The notes under the pieces are model-generated. The model saw nothing but the letters and a program-made list of their open reading frames with translations. It searched no databases and was not told the DNA's origin. The position numbers were made by a program, and so were the translations under genes. This document shows, in pieces, positions 18,931 through 28,827 of a stretch of 36,503 bases of DNA; position 1 is the first letter of the stretch; every line of letters starts with the position of its first letter. The DNA is taken from NCBI GenBank assembly GCA_009697455.1, contig SHUI01000010.1, positions 1 through 36,503 on the forward strand, given 5' to 3'. The DNA comes from Bryobacterales bacterium. GTDB taxonomy: Bacteria; Acidobacteriota; Terriglobia; Bryobacterales; Bryobacteraceae.

Positions 18931-20997
18931 CTAGATTTGGTACCCCTCTCCCTCGACTCGTGTCTTGATTTCCAGGAGTTTGGCGCACTGCTTTGAGTTC
19001 GGGAGCCTTTTTGGCATCCCGGCTGCGATTGTGACGACTGAGTCCTCTGTCTCGCTGAGGAGTTGCCGCTGTCGTGCCCACGTCTGGAGTGCTCGCCAAT
19101 ACGCTGGCCCGAGTTCGACAACCAGCATCTCCATTTGAATGCCGGTCATGACACTTTGTTCTGCTTGCGCGTCTTTTTTCGCGAGGTGTTCCTCTTCGCG
19201 TCCGGTGAGTTCTTTGCTGAGTCCTGGCAGAAGTATTATCTCGGTGTCACGTGCGCGTTGCCAGCACAGTTCCTTCTTGCACCATTCCGTGACGTTCTGG
19301 AATCCTCCCTCGGGTGCGACGATGATTTCGAACATGCGTTGAGCGATCAGAAGGAGTTGCTGCTCGATAGCGGGGGTGAGGCTCTGTCGGTTCCAGAGGC
19401 CTTTGAAGTCGAGCAGGCCGCCCCTGCCGCGGAACTGGACGAGATTCGCGAGCTTTGCGACGGTGTATGCAACGATGTTTGCGCGATACCCTCCTTGATA
19501 CCAGGGCTGTTTGCCGACGAGCTCTTCGGTGCGCCGGAAGAGCAATGCTTTCACCACGATGCACTTATAGAAGTATTCATTGAACTGGTCCGGGTTTTTC
19601 TCCCATTCCGCCGACGCGTAGTTGCTGAAGTTAATGAAGTTCTTCTGTGCACCCTGGCTGACAATGTGTGGAAAGTAGCGCCACGCGTTCTCGTACTTGG
19701 CCAAGTCGGTTTTAGTGATGAGTTGCTTTCGTGGGTTCTGCAGGAGGAACTGGTTGCGTTGAGCGGCGGTAAGGCGTGACTGTTCATTCACGTACTGCCC
19801 GCGGGCTCGCTCGTACCGCCAATGAGTCCCATACTGAGCGCCACCGGCGGCGGGCGCGCGTAATGCTTTGGCGATCTGCTCCATGCGGCGATGAAAGTCG
19901 TGGTTCGAGAAGAAATCCGCGTCGCTGACCTTGTTCTGGCTATTCGCGTAGCGCGCAATGAGCGGAATGTACTTGCCCGAGGTCTCCGCCGGGAGCACGG
20001 AGAGCTTCATTTGCACAAAGGTCTGCCCGAGACCGCTTTCCTTGTCGGTCATTGCCCCGGCGAGTGTCGCAGTCGTTTGTCCACCATTCACAATCTGCAG
20101 GTCGGTTACATGTGTCAGCCGCAGGCCGGACGCGTCAGCACTCACCGTCGCCGCCGACGCGGTCGCCGCGATGCCATTGTTGTACGCGAAGAACATCGTT
20201 GGCTCAAGCGTCACGGTTTTGCGGATTTCTTTGTTGATTCGTCCGCGCGCGCCAAGAAATGATCGGACGTTCCCCTCCAGCAACCGACTCCCAAAACGGT
20301 CGTAAAGTTCCGCGAGCACGTTACCGGGAATAACGCAGAGGTATGCGCCATACGCATCCGACGGGACACTTGCGTGCAGGCATGGCAGACCGCCAGGCAC
20401 CACGGCCGTGAAGTCCACTTCCAACTCATCACGCCCGGTCTTGCTCTCCTGGACTTGGTGAAACCGATTGATGTCCCAGATGTGCGACTCCGTCGGAATT
20501 CCGGAGACTTCACCTTCCGGCCAATCACGCACCCGCGTGCTGAGCACGCCATCAGTGACCAGGAACAAGCGGATGCGGGCGACGCTCTTCCGGCGTTCGT
20601 ACAAGTTGAGTGCGAGCGAGTATCCTGGTGCGCTATCCTCAAGCTCCCCATGCAGACGGCCACTGAGCGCATCCTCACAGAAAGCCAGCAACCGGGAGAA
20701 GCATGCCTTCGCATTGGTCTGCGTCAACGTGGTCGGCTCCGGCTCGCCGCCATATTCCGCGATCACCAGGCGCACCGACCCATCAAGGTCATCCATGGCA
20801 TAACCGTCCACGCCCAGCGACCGGTTGCGGGAACCCGTCCCCCGGAAGTAGCACGCCTCAAAATCGGCGAGCTCTTCCGCATCACCAAGTAGCTCCGCGC
20901 AGACATCGACGAACTCAGCGTGCGTGAAATTCGCGCCTGCACTCGCGCGTGCTCGCACTTGGTCTAAGAACTCTTCTCGAAACTCCGTCAGGTCCAT
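18931..20997 (-). CDS. AIPR family (abortive infection phage resistance) protein
   Basis: FFAYNNGIAATASAATV...LTHVTDLQIVNGGQTTATLAGAM...FVQMKLSVLP...LIARYANSQNKVSDADFFSNHDFHRRME is the AIPR signature. Start trimmed to ATG 20997 (MDLTEFREEFL); ORF opens at 21039. Confidence 0.92.
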   Translation of the reverse strand: MDLTEFREEFLDQVRARASAGANFTHAEFVDVCAELLGDAEELADFEACYFRGTGSRNRSLGVDGYAMDDLDGSVRLVIAEYGGEPEPTTLTQTNAKACFSRLLAFCEDALSGRLHGELEDSAPGYSLALNLYERRKSVARIRLFLVTDGVLSTRVRDWPEGEVSGIPTESHIWDINRFHQVQESKTGRDELEVDFTAVVPGGLPCLHASVPSDAYGAYLCVIPGNVLAELYDRFGSRLLEGNVRSFLGARGRINKEIRKTVTLEPTMFFAYNNGIAATASAATVSADASGLRLTHVTDLQIVNGGQTTATLAGAMTDKESGLGQTFVQMKLSVLPAETSGKYIPLIARYANSQNKVSDADFFSNHDFHRRMEQIAKALRAPAAGGAQYGTHWRYERARGQYVNEQSRLTAAQRNQFLLQNPRKQLITKTDLAKYENAWRYFPHIVSQGAQKNFINFSNYASAEWEKNPDQFNEYFYKCIVVKALLFRRTEELVGKQPWYQGGYRANIVAYTVAKLANLVQFRGRGGLLDFKGLWNRQSLTPAIEQQLLLIAQRMFEIIVAPEGGFQNVTEWCKKELCWQRARDTEIILLPGLSKELTGREEEHLAKKDAQAEQSVMTGIQMEMLVVELGPAYWRALQTWARQRQLLSETEDSVVTIAAGMPKRLPNSKQCAKLLEIKTRVEGEGYQI

Positions 20998-21013
20998 CGC
21001 CTTCTTGCCTCGT

Positions 21014-21952
21014 CTAGAACTCGACCTCGAACTCCGCACACGAGCGCAGTTCGATGACGTACGTCACGTCTCGGACGCCCTCAGGAACCCCCGTGCGGAT
21101 CAATCGCGGGAAGTCATTGCGCACGTGAAAGTACCGCATACCAGAGACGTGGTACCACGCACGAGCGTATTCCTCGCCGTCAGCATAGCCCGCATCGGCC
21201 AATCGCAACTCGAACTCGGTACTCGCCGCTTGGCTCGTTTCGATATACTGACGGATTCGTGTGACGAGCGCTGCTGTGGTGAACGCATCGGGTGTAGTGC
21301 TCGTGGCAGGGGCGAGCCGGACAACACCCAAGTAGAGCGGTTCGCCTCCGGCGTCAAGCTGCTGGAGTGAGGCAATCGTGACGTCGTCGCTCCCTGGGAC
21401 GCACGTCTTGATCTCGACGAGCGAGGCGTCCAGGAGAAAGTCGTGGGGTGCCGTGAGTGGTCCGAGCCATCCTTTCACGGCGGCGGCCGCGCCGACACGC
21501 GGCAGTGCGACGGTCTGCAGGAACCAGAGCTCACCGATCAGGCCGCGCAGTTCGGCCTCGGAGAGTGTGCGGCCATGACCGACTTCGAGTAGTCTGCGCC
21601 AGCGTCCCAAACGGCGCAGCAGGACATCACCGCCATGCTCCGGTGTTGCTTCGCGCGTGCTATCGATAAGATCCTGGCAGAGTCGTCCGAAGAGCTCGTC
21701 GAAATCCGGTCGCGCCAGTTGGACAATGATTGCCCATTCCTGGTCGTCGCGCTGATTGCACGCGACTTCGACGATGCCAGGCGGCGGAAGAATTGGTGGC
21801 GTGTCTTTGGTCACGAGCAGCAAGACACGCTTGCCCTGGTGATCAATGCCTGCGTACAGGTCGAGCGGGTGCGTTTCGTCGATGCGACGGAAGAGCCCGG
21901 TGCGGCTTGATTGTGTGGCGATCTCCCGCCAGAATTCCTCAACTCTCGTCAT
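21014..21952 (-). CDS. PD-(D/E)XK motif protein (DUF4420-like)
   Basis: APHDFLLDASLVEIKT nuclease-like core, GLIGELWFL, between Z1 and AIPR genes. ORF opens at 21979; ATG 21952 preferred. Confidence 0.85.
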   Translation of the reverse strand: MTRVEEFWREIATQSSRTGLFRRIDETHPLDLYAGIDHQGKRVLLLVTKDTPPILPPPGIVEVACNQRDDQEWAIIVQLARPDFDELFGRLCQDLIDSTREATPEHGGDVLLRRLGRWRRLLEVGHGRTLSEAELRGLIGELWFLQTVALPRVGAAAAVKGWLGPLTAPHDFLLDASLVEIKTCVPGSDDVTIASLQQLDAGGEPLYLGVVRLAPATSTTPDAFTTAALVTRIRQYIETSQAASTEFELRLADAGYADGEEYARAWYHVSGMRYFHVRNDFPRLIRTGVPEGVRDVTYVIELRSCAEFEVEF

Positions 21953-24629
21953 CGTCGTCCATCTCGTCGATGTCTTCATCGATTTCGTTTTCGAGCATGG
22001 CGCGCAACTCGACGAGGTTCACCCTGTACTTGACGCGCCGCGCGACATCATCGTCGTTGAAGTCGGGGAAGCTCAGGCCCAGCGCGATCAGCCCGTCGGG
22101 TGGTTGCTTTTCGCCCGCCTCCGCTTTCGCTTCGATCACGTGGATCAAGAGGAGTGGTCGTGTCCGCGCGACGCGATACACGCTATCTGGCACACTCTTG
22201 GTTCTGTTCTCTGGTTTCTCTTTGAATTGCCGCGTGATCCGTTCGACCAGGTCGGGTTCCATGCCTTCGCGTTCGATGCCGCGCGACGCGACCCTGGCGC
22301 TGCGTCCGGAGACGAGGACGCTATTCTCGTCCACGCGCACTTTGCGCTTATTGCGTCGAACGCTGACGCCTGCCACGTTATCGGGCGTACCTTCTCCTTG
22401 GGGGAAGACGATGTCCCAGTGGCGCAGGCGTTCTTCGGTGGTGCTTTCGATGAAGTTGGCGAGGTCTGCGGCCTGGAAGGAGATGTTGAGTGGGTGGACG
22501 TCGAAGCCGCGCAGCAGTTGCGCGATGAACTGGTTCGGTACCACGCGCCAGAAAGGATTCCCCAGTCCAGATGTTGTTTGTTTGCACCCCTCCTCGCGCA
22601 GTGACGTGATGAAGCGCTCGACGGTGATCCTGTTCGCGCTAATAATGTTCTCATTGCTGCGCAGGCGAGCCGTCTCGGGGCTTTGTCCGCGCATCGAGAT
22701 CACACGTTCCACGGTCTGGGAGTTGCGCATTTTGTTGCGCGCCGTGACCATCAGGGCGTCGGGGTGCGCGCGCACCTTAAGCCCGAAGTCCTGTGGCGTG
22801 CGATCCTGAGCACGCATGCGCTTGAACTCCGTGCGCAGCTCCTCCGTTGCCATGCTGATATACGCGTACCAGTGCACAGCATCATCCGTGAGCCAGAGCC
22901 GACACAGATCAGCGTACCCGTCACGGTACCCGAACCAACGACCCATCTGCAGAAGCGTGTCGTACATCTGCGAGTTACGGAAGAAGTAGCTGGTGCTCAG
23001 TCCTTCAAGGGTCAAGCCGCGCGAGAGGCTGTTCCCGCCGATCGCGATGACGCGCAACCCGTTCTCCCGGTGCTTGGCGTAGTCAAGGCTTGCTGCGCCT
23101 GTGCGTTGGTTCACGGCCTGGATCACGACAGGGAGCGCACCGGCAACGAGCGCGGTCTGCACCGAAGCCCAGGGAATACCCAAGCCGTCATACTCTGCCT
23201 GCCAAGTCGCGTGGAGTGCCGCAATCGTCTCGTTTTTGAGCGCTTCCGTTGGCGGGAGCTGGCTGTAATTGCGAATGTCCTGTTGTACCTGGGAGAGCCA
23301 CGCGTGCAGGAGCGTGCGGACTTGTTCCTGGACGTTCGTCCAGGCGCTCACGTTGACGAGCATGGAGCGATGTGTTGGTCCTTCCTCGCGCAAATCACGG
23401 AGGGTGTTGGACAGGAGAAACGCTCGCGCTGCGTCAAGGAGCGTGCGCGGGAGGTCGTCGATGATGAGAGTGTTCTTGTGCTTTGGCGGGAAGATCGCGT
23501 CAGCATCTTCGATGCCGCGCAGCATGTTGACCCTTGGCTCCTCGCCGAACACGGCTTGTGGCCCCATGTAGTTAGTGGGTGCTTCGAGGCTGTAGATGAA
23601 GTCGCACGGGAACAGGTCGCTCCCGAGCATGTCATCGACATTGTCCGGGTCGATGAAGACGTTCGCGAACGGTGTTGCCGTAAATCCGACGTAGCTTGAG
23701 TGCGTGAACAGGCGCAGGAGCGCGCGGATGCGCGTATTGATCGCGGTCGGGTCTTCGGCGGCTGAGCGCGTGTTGACGCTCGCGCTATCCGCCTCATCGT
23801 CAATGACGAGGACGGGAGCGTCGATAAACCCTCCGGCCCCCGCGTTGAACTCGGTGAGCCATCGCTCCAGGTGCTCCAGAATCTTCTTGTTCTTCTTCAC
23901 GACGACGAGGACGGGGATCTTGAAGCTGTCTAGGCGGAACCCGAGCGCGTTCAAGAGGGCCTTCTTGAAATCGTGCTCACGCGACGTGAACACTCCAGCA
24001 TCTTTTCGCCCATCGATCAGGCCGACGCCGATGGCTGCACGGCTGCGGATCTTACGGAGTTCGCCCGAGCTATCAAGGCCGACAAATCCCTCATCCAAAC
24101 GCTCTTGGGTCTGGCGGCGCAAACTCTCCAGGGTGCCGGTCAAGAGAATAATCAGGCGGTACCCGACGTCCCCGGCTTTACAGCAGAGCGCGGTGTACGT
24201 TGCGGTCTTGCCGGATTGCACGTCGCCAACCACGAGTCTCCGGCGCTTCCACGGAGTTGTCTGAGTGGGATTTCCGAGCAGATCGAGGATATCGTCGGTA
24301 ACACGGTCGAGCGTGGACACCACTCGAGGTGGCCAGTCTTTTTTTTGGAGAAACTTATGGAAGCGGTCCCAGTAGAAGGGATCAATGCTTGGCTTGAGCG
24401 CATTGAGCCATGGGGTGTGCTCCGCGACGAGTGCGACACCCGTATCCATCTCGATGGACAGTTTCGCGTGCAGTTGGCGCAGTAGCGTGTCGAACTCCTC
24501 GTCAGCGACGGTGAACACGGCGCGCAATCGTGTGGCGAGGTCCCTGATCTCTTGCTCGGTCGGTGGACGATCATTGGGGAGCGATACGATGATGGTCCGC
24601 TCCAGGGACCGAAAATTGTCACTGGTCAT
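21939..24629 (-). CDS. Z1 domain protein (superfamily II helicase-like, Z1 endonuclease family)
   Basis: Walker A RRRLVVGDVQSGKTATYTALCCKA, Walker B PVLVIDDEADSASVNT, GFTATPFANVFID, VIAIGGNSLSRGLTLEGLSTSYFFRNSQMYDTLLQMGRWFGYRDGY are diagnostic Z1 motifs. Confidence 0.95.
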   Translation of the reverse strand: MTSDNFRSLERTIIVSLPNDRPPTEQEIRDLATRLRAVFTVADEEFDTLLRQLHAKLSIEMDTGVALVAEHTPWLNALKPSIDPFYWDRFHKFLQKKDWPPRVVSTLDRVTDDILDLLGNPTQTTPWKRRRLVVGDVQSGKTATYTALCCKAGDVGYRLIILLTGTLESLRRQTQERLDEGFVGLDSSGELRKIRSRAAIGVGLIDGRKDAGVFTSREHDFKKALLNALGFRLDSFKIPVLVVVKKNKKILEHLERWLTEFNAGAGGFIDAPVLVIDDEADSASVNTRSAAEDPTAINTRIRALLRLFTHSSYVGFTATPFANVFIDPDNVDDMLGSDLFPCDFIYSLEAPTNYMGPQAVFGEEPRVNMLRGIEDADAIFPPKHKNTLIIDDLPRTLLDAARAFLLSNTLRDLREEGPTHRSMLVNVSAWTNVQEQVRTLLHAWLSQVQQDIRNYSQLPPTEALKNETIAALHATWQAEYDGLGIPWASVQTALVAGALPVVIQAVNQRTGAASLDYAKHRENGLRVIAIGGNSLSRGLTLEGLSTSYFFRNSQMYDTLLQMGRWFGYRDGYADLCRLWLTDDAVHWYAYISMATEELRTEFKRMRAQDRTPQDFGLKVRAHPDALMVTARNKMRNSQTVERVISMRGQSPETARLRSNENIISANRITVERFITSLREEGCKQTTSGLGNPFWRVVPNQFIAQLLRGFDVHPLNISFQAADLANFIESTTEERLRHWDIVFPQGEGTPDNVAGVSVRRNKRKVRVDENSVLVSGRSARVASRGIEREGMEPDLVERITRQFKEKPENRTKSVPDSVYRVARTRPLLLIHVIEAKAEAGEKQPPDGLIALGLSFPDFNDDDVARRVKYRVNLVELRAMLENEIDEDIDEMDDDDES

Positions 24630-26219
24630 AAGTTCAGTGTCCGTGCTATAGCCCGCGCCTCTTCGACCGCACCGCTAAAGGGTTCAATGGACGGCAGCGC
24701 AGCGAGGAATCGCTTCCCCTCCTCCGTCTCGCGGCCACCGAGAATTGCTAGCAGACGCTGCGCAAGCGTGAGCAGGGTTTGTCGCGCGTCGTCCGCCGGT
24801 TCTTCTGTTGCGGGACGCAATTCTGAGGCTAGGTCCGCATACAACGCATCGAACGGAAGCGTCTGCTCCAACACACGGAGAAATGCCTCAAACAGCGGCA
24901 GTTCGTCGTCCCCGATACCGGCTTCCACCGCAGCAACAAGCGGGTGCGTCCGGTTGATCGTGTAGGAGATGCCATCGCGCACGACGGTCCGGTCCCAGGT
25001 GTGCGTGATCGCATCCGACGATTTCCTTCCGCGATACGTGTACACCCGGCGGCTGCTCTCCGTGATTCGGCTAATGATCTGTTTCAGTCCTTCTCGCAGT
25101 GATGCGGGGGGATACGTTGTTGACTTCTTGATGTCGAGTTGCCACAAATGATCCAGGCGATTGGAGATGTCCACTTGCACCCGCGCGAGCTTCGTCAGTT
25201 CTTCTTGTCGCACGAGGCGAAACCAAGACCCCCAACTGATGAGGCGCCGATTCCGGTAGATGTAGAACCCCTGATTTCCACGCAGTCCGTCTTCTCCCCC
25301 GGCAAGCTGGAGGTCCGCAACGCTGAGCTTAGAAATGTGCGGCAGAATGAACGGGGCAACAACGACGCGTTCATGCTCCACGACAAAGTCTTGTATCGGC
25401 AGTGCTTGGGTTGCTTTGTGAGTTATGAGAAACGGGTCGACGGAGCGAAGCGAGTTGCGGTTGATGCTCATCGCGACCGGTCGCGTTCCAAGCGGCGGAT
25501 TGAGAAACCGGTGGAAGACCAGTGAGAGATGGTCGCGCGCAAGATCCATGCGAATCCCAAATGCTCGCTCAAGGGAAGGCTCGCCCGCCGCAAGCCGGTC
25601 AAACTCTTGCCAGAGCACTACAGTCCCATGGCTCTGCGCGCGTAGCTCGTCAACTAACGGCAGCTTGTTCGCCTCGGCGTCCGTGAGTTGGAGGAGCATC
25701 CAATCCTGCCGCCTAGCGACATGATCGAGGTCCCACCGACGCGCGCTCAACACTCCTTAGCTTGAGCGAGATAACGGTCAGCCGACGGCATTGGGAGAGC
25801 GATGCAGTTTTCAGGCCAAGGCCGAACCGTCCCAGATCCTTCGCGTCCCGCGCAAGTCGTGGATCACGGCTCCCGTGGCGCATCGCAGCAGTGGTTTCGT
25901 CGGGTGTCATCCCCCAACCATCGTCGAGAATCGCAACGTACGGGGACTCGTAGGGTGAGAACTGCACCTCTACGCGGTGCGCATCGGCGGAGAGACTGTT
26001 GTCGATCAGGTCTGCGAGTGCGGCCTCGAAGGAGTACCCGAGTGCACGCATGGATTCGAGCAGGTCCGAGGACGACGGGGGCAGACAAATCTCCGCGATC
26101 TCCCGGACCAGGCTCGTAGCTTGTGTGGACTCCGGCACACTCCATATCGTATTCCGAACAGAGCGCCGGTGCACGTGGCACCAACCATTGAAGTTACGAG
26201 AAGGCTGGTCGATTTCCAC
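24626..26219 (-). pseudogene. MutL/MORC-like GHKL ATPase, split by an apparent 1-nt frameshift (ORFs 25713-26219 and 24626-25753)
   Basis: N-terminal part: ALADLIDNSLSA, AILDDGWGMTPDET, DLGRFGLGLKTASLSQCRRLTVISLK. C-terminal part: SARRWDLDHVARRQDWMLLQL...INRNSLRSVDPFL...NQGFYIYRNRRLISWGSWFRL. Removing one base in CTCAAGCTAAGGAGTG (about 25757-25766) restores ...LTVISLKQGVLSARRWDLDHV.... Confidence 0.85.
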
Positions 26220-26289
26220 GGTGCTATGCCGAAAGCAGCTTGTGTTTCTCCGCTAGCGCGGCAGTGCTAAGAGAAGCTTCGTGGAGTCA

Positions 26290-27879
26290 TCACTGGTATC
26301 GAGGGTCATCACGGAGCCGTGGCGTTGTTGCGTTCGCGGGCGTAAGGATGCCCAGTACGAGGTGCGCGATCTGTTGCGCGAGCAGGGGTGGTACGGCGTT
26401 CCCGACCTGGCGATACTGTGCGGTACGCGTGCCGCAAAACAGGTAGTTGTCGGGAAAGGTTTGTACGCGCGCCGCTTCTCTCACAGTCAGGCTGCGACAT
26501 TGGGCCGGGTCATAGTGAATGTAGTAGTGCCCGTCCTTGGACATGTGGCATGTTATGGTCGTTGATGGGCGGTCGGGGACTTGGACGCGGAAGCGATCAT
26601 CGAAGTACAGTTCTTTGCCCACCTCGCTCACGTTACGGTGTCGTGGGAGCAGCGTAACCGGAAAATCTCGTAGTTCCGGTGATCGCCCGACGACCTTTGC
26701 GTATGCGGTCGCGAACAAGTACCGATGTAGATCGGACGCCATGTGGGGTCGAGAGGCATGATTGACGACCCCACCAATCCGGGAATCAAGGAACCAATCG
26801 GGCCGGTACCCGATGCTCGCCTCGCACGGCACGAATTCGCCGCCGCGATCCGCTCGATAGTTTCTGATGGCAGCAAGCCCATCGATCACAGCACGCCGCA
26901 CTTCCGGGTAGTGCCCGTTCGGGAGCGTCTTGAGCAGGTCGGAATTTGCCAGATCCTGAAGCGCCGCACGCCACTCCTCAGGGCCGTCAGTCGTGCGCGA
27001 GAGCCCACTACGCAGCTTCGGCAAGCCCTGCAATACCTGCGAGACCGGGACCTGACGCGGTGCGGGATTCAGTATCGGTACGCTGGCGGTCCACAAATCC
27101 TCCCGCACGCCAAGCAAAATCACCCGGTGGCGCGATTGCGGCACGCCGAACCGTTCGCTGCGGATGACAAATTCCTGTGGGTCAAACTGAGGATTCCCCT
27201 CAGCATCGAACCGCCGGGGCGCGTGCACAAGCGAGAGTACGCGATACTGCGCGGCACTCCGTTTGTTCCCCACGGAAGCCCCCGGAATATGGAGATCGGC
27301 GAGAATCTGCGCAAACAGCCCACTCCCCGCGATTCGCGACGACAACAATCCCTTGACGTTCTCCATGATGAATACGGACGGCTCGTGCTCGGCGAGAATA
27401 CGGAGGTATTCCCGGTACAAATAGACGCGATTGTCGTTATGATCGATCCCTCCACGACGGGATCGGCCTACGGTCGAGTATGCCTGGCATGGTGGCCCGC
27501 CACACAGGACCCACTGGGGAATACACCCGACCGCTTGCGCGATGCGTTCGTGCAACTCGTTCGCTGGCACCTTGCCCAGTTCTGCTAGCCACGCTTCCGC
27601 ACTGGCACGCTTGGCCTGCACCGGGTGCAGTGCGAAGAGTTTCTCCGTCTTGATGTTTCCGCGCAACCGTTCATAGTAGTCTTTAGGAGCCGTCCCGGGC
27701 GGGAACTGGCGAAAGAAGCTCCGCAACTCCAGCGTGGTGTGCGCGTCCGGGTCCATCTCTATTGATAAGCGGACCTGAAACGCGGGTTGCTGCGCGTCTG
27801 TCAGGCACGACGCAAATCCTTCACCGAGCCCTCCCGGGCCAGCGAAGAGATCAACGACGGGGATAGGCTGTCCGCTCAT
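26290..27879 (-). CDS. DNA (cytosine-5) methyltransferase
   Basis: VVDLFAGPGGLGEGF (motif I), VLCGGPPCQAYSTVGRSRRGG (motif IV), FIMENVKGLLSS (motif VI), LTVREAARVQTFPDNYLF...YRQVGNAVPPLLA (motifs IX-X). Confidence 0.96.
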   Translation of the reverse strand: MSGQPIPVVDLFAGPGGLGEGFASCLTDAQQPAFQVRLSIEMDPDAHTTLELRSFFRQFPPGTAPKDYYERLRGNIKTEKLFALHPVQAKRASAEAWLAELGKVPANELHERIAQAVGCIPQWVLCGGPPCQAYSTVGRSRRGGIDHNDNRVYLYREYLRILAEHEPSVFIMENVKGLLSSRIAGSGLFAQILADLHIPGASVGNKRSAAQYRVLSLVHAPRRFDAEGNPQFDPQEFVIRSERFGVPQSRHRVILLGVREDLWTASVPILNPAPRQVPVSQVLQGLPKLRSGLSRTTDGPEEWRAALQDLANSDLLKTLPNGHYPEVRRAVIDGLAAIRNYRADRGGEFVPCEASIGYRPDWFLDSRIGGVVNHASRPHMASDLHRYLFATAYAKVVGRSPELRDFPVTLLPRHRNVSEVGKELYFDDRFRVQVPDRPSTTITCHMSKDGHYYIHYDPAQCRSLTVREAARVQTFPDNYLFCGTRTAQYRQVGNAVPPLLAQQIAHLVLGILTPANATTPRLRDDPRYQ

Positions 27880-28295
27880 GCATGCCGTTCCCTGGTGAGC
27901 GCTCGCACCAGCCGCCGGGCGACGCGGTTTTCATCGGCGAGTTCACATTCCCACACCGTCATGACCCGCCAGCCCAGTGACCGAAGTTCTTCACCGATGC
28001 GTCCATCACGCGCGGCATTGCCCTTCAACTTTGCTTCCCAAAAAGGGCGCCTCGATGTTGGCATGGAAGCATTCCGGCAACCCTTGTGCTGATGCCAGAA
28101 GCAACCGTGCACGAAAACTACCGCGTGACGCGCAGGCAACACAATATCAGGCTTTCCTGGCAAATCCTTTCGGCGAAGCGAAAAACGAAATCCCAAACGG
28201 TGCAGCAAGGAACGGACACACTTCTCCGGGACAGTATCGCGACCGCGAATGCGGCTCATATTCCAACTGCGGTGTTCTGGCGTAATGCGATCCAT
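27876..28295 (-). CDS. vsr: Very short patch repair (Vsr) endonuclease
   Basis: MDRITPEHRSWNMSRIRGRDTVPEKCVRSLLHRLGFRFSLRRKDLPGKPDIVLPARHAVVFVHGCFWHQHKGCRNASMPTSRRPFWEAKLKGNAARD; ATGA overlap with the methyltransferase gene. Confidence 0.95.
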   Translation of the reverse strand: MDRITPEHRSWNMSRIRGRDTVPEKCVRSLLHRLGFRFSLRRKDLPGKPDIVLPARHAVVFVHGCFWHQHKGCRNASMPTSRRPFWEAKLKGNAARDGRIGEELRSLGWRVMTVWECELADENRVARRLVRALTRERHA

Positions 28296-28638
28296 GGAGA
28301 AACGCCGCAAGACCGAATAATCTACTCTAGCATCCGATCTTGGCCGCGGCTTGGCAAGTCCGACCAATGCTCTAACTACCAAAGGCTTTGGCTTGTTTCC
28401 CGTCAGGCAAGGTACGATGCCAGGAGAAATTTGTTAACGGTGCCGCACACATGGTGCACACAAATCCTCGCTGATCTCGTTGCGACGCAACAAAACAAGA
28501 AGCAGCCAGTACGGCAAACGCTGAAGCGAATCAGGGAGGAATCCACGGCAACCTAAGGTGCCCTCCCAGGTGCCCCCCCTGTTTGCGCGCTCCTGTTCGG
28601 CAGACAACCGCTGAGATGCATGTGGATGGACCAAATGC

Positions 28639-28827
28639 CTAGCACTTGTGATTTCGTTTTTCGGCCCTCTCAACCGTCATAGCGCCGCACGTACAGCGGA
28701 GCTTCGTTCGCGGCCTGCCCGGTCCAGGGGTCGCGGTCACGCGCAAGGACGCGCGGAAGCGTCCCCATAGGGACCTAATCTGGTCAGAAGTCAGGTTGTG
28801 CCCGCAGTGCGGACAGGGGATATTCAC
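28639..28827 (-). CDS. Small zinc-ribbon-like protein
   Basis: VNIPCPHCGHNLTSDQIRSLWGRFRASLRV...GRPRTKLRCTCGAMTVERAEKRNHKC, two CxxC/CxC pairs. GTG at 28827 overlaps the stop of the next upstream ORF (GTGA). Confidence 0.6.
   Translation of the reverse strand: MNIPCPHCGHNLTSDQIRSLWGRFRASLRVTATPGPGRPRTKLRCTCGAMTVERAEKRNHKC

Noticed and set aside
22683-23699. 338-aa plus-strand ORF
   Set aside because: Antisense to the Z1 gene, whose motifs are convincing.
26743-27588. 281-aa plus-strand ORF
   Set aside because: Antisense to the cytosine methyltransferase.
18931-28295. Calling the defence operon an entirely new system
   Set aside because: Its core gene set corresponds to already described MutL/Z1/DUF4420/AIPR/methylase (MZA-like) loci; only details such as Vsr coupling and the frameshift look distinctive.
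28086-28556. 156-aa plus-strand ORF overlapping vsr
   Set aside because: First half is antisense to vsr and the tail has no recognisable features; insufficient support.
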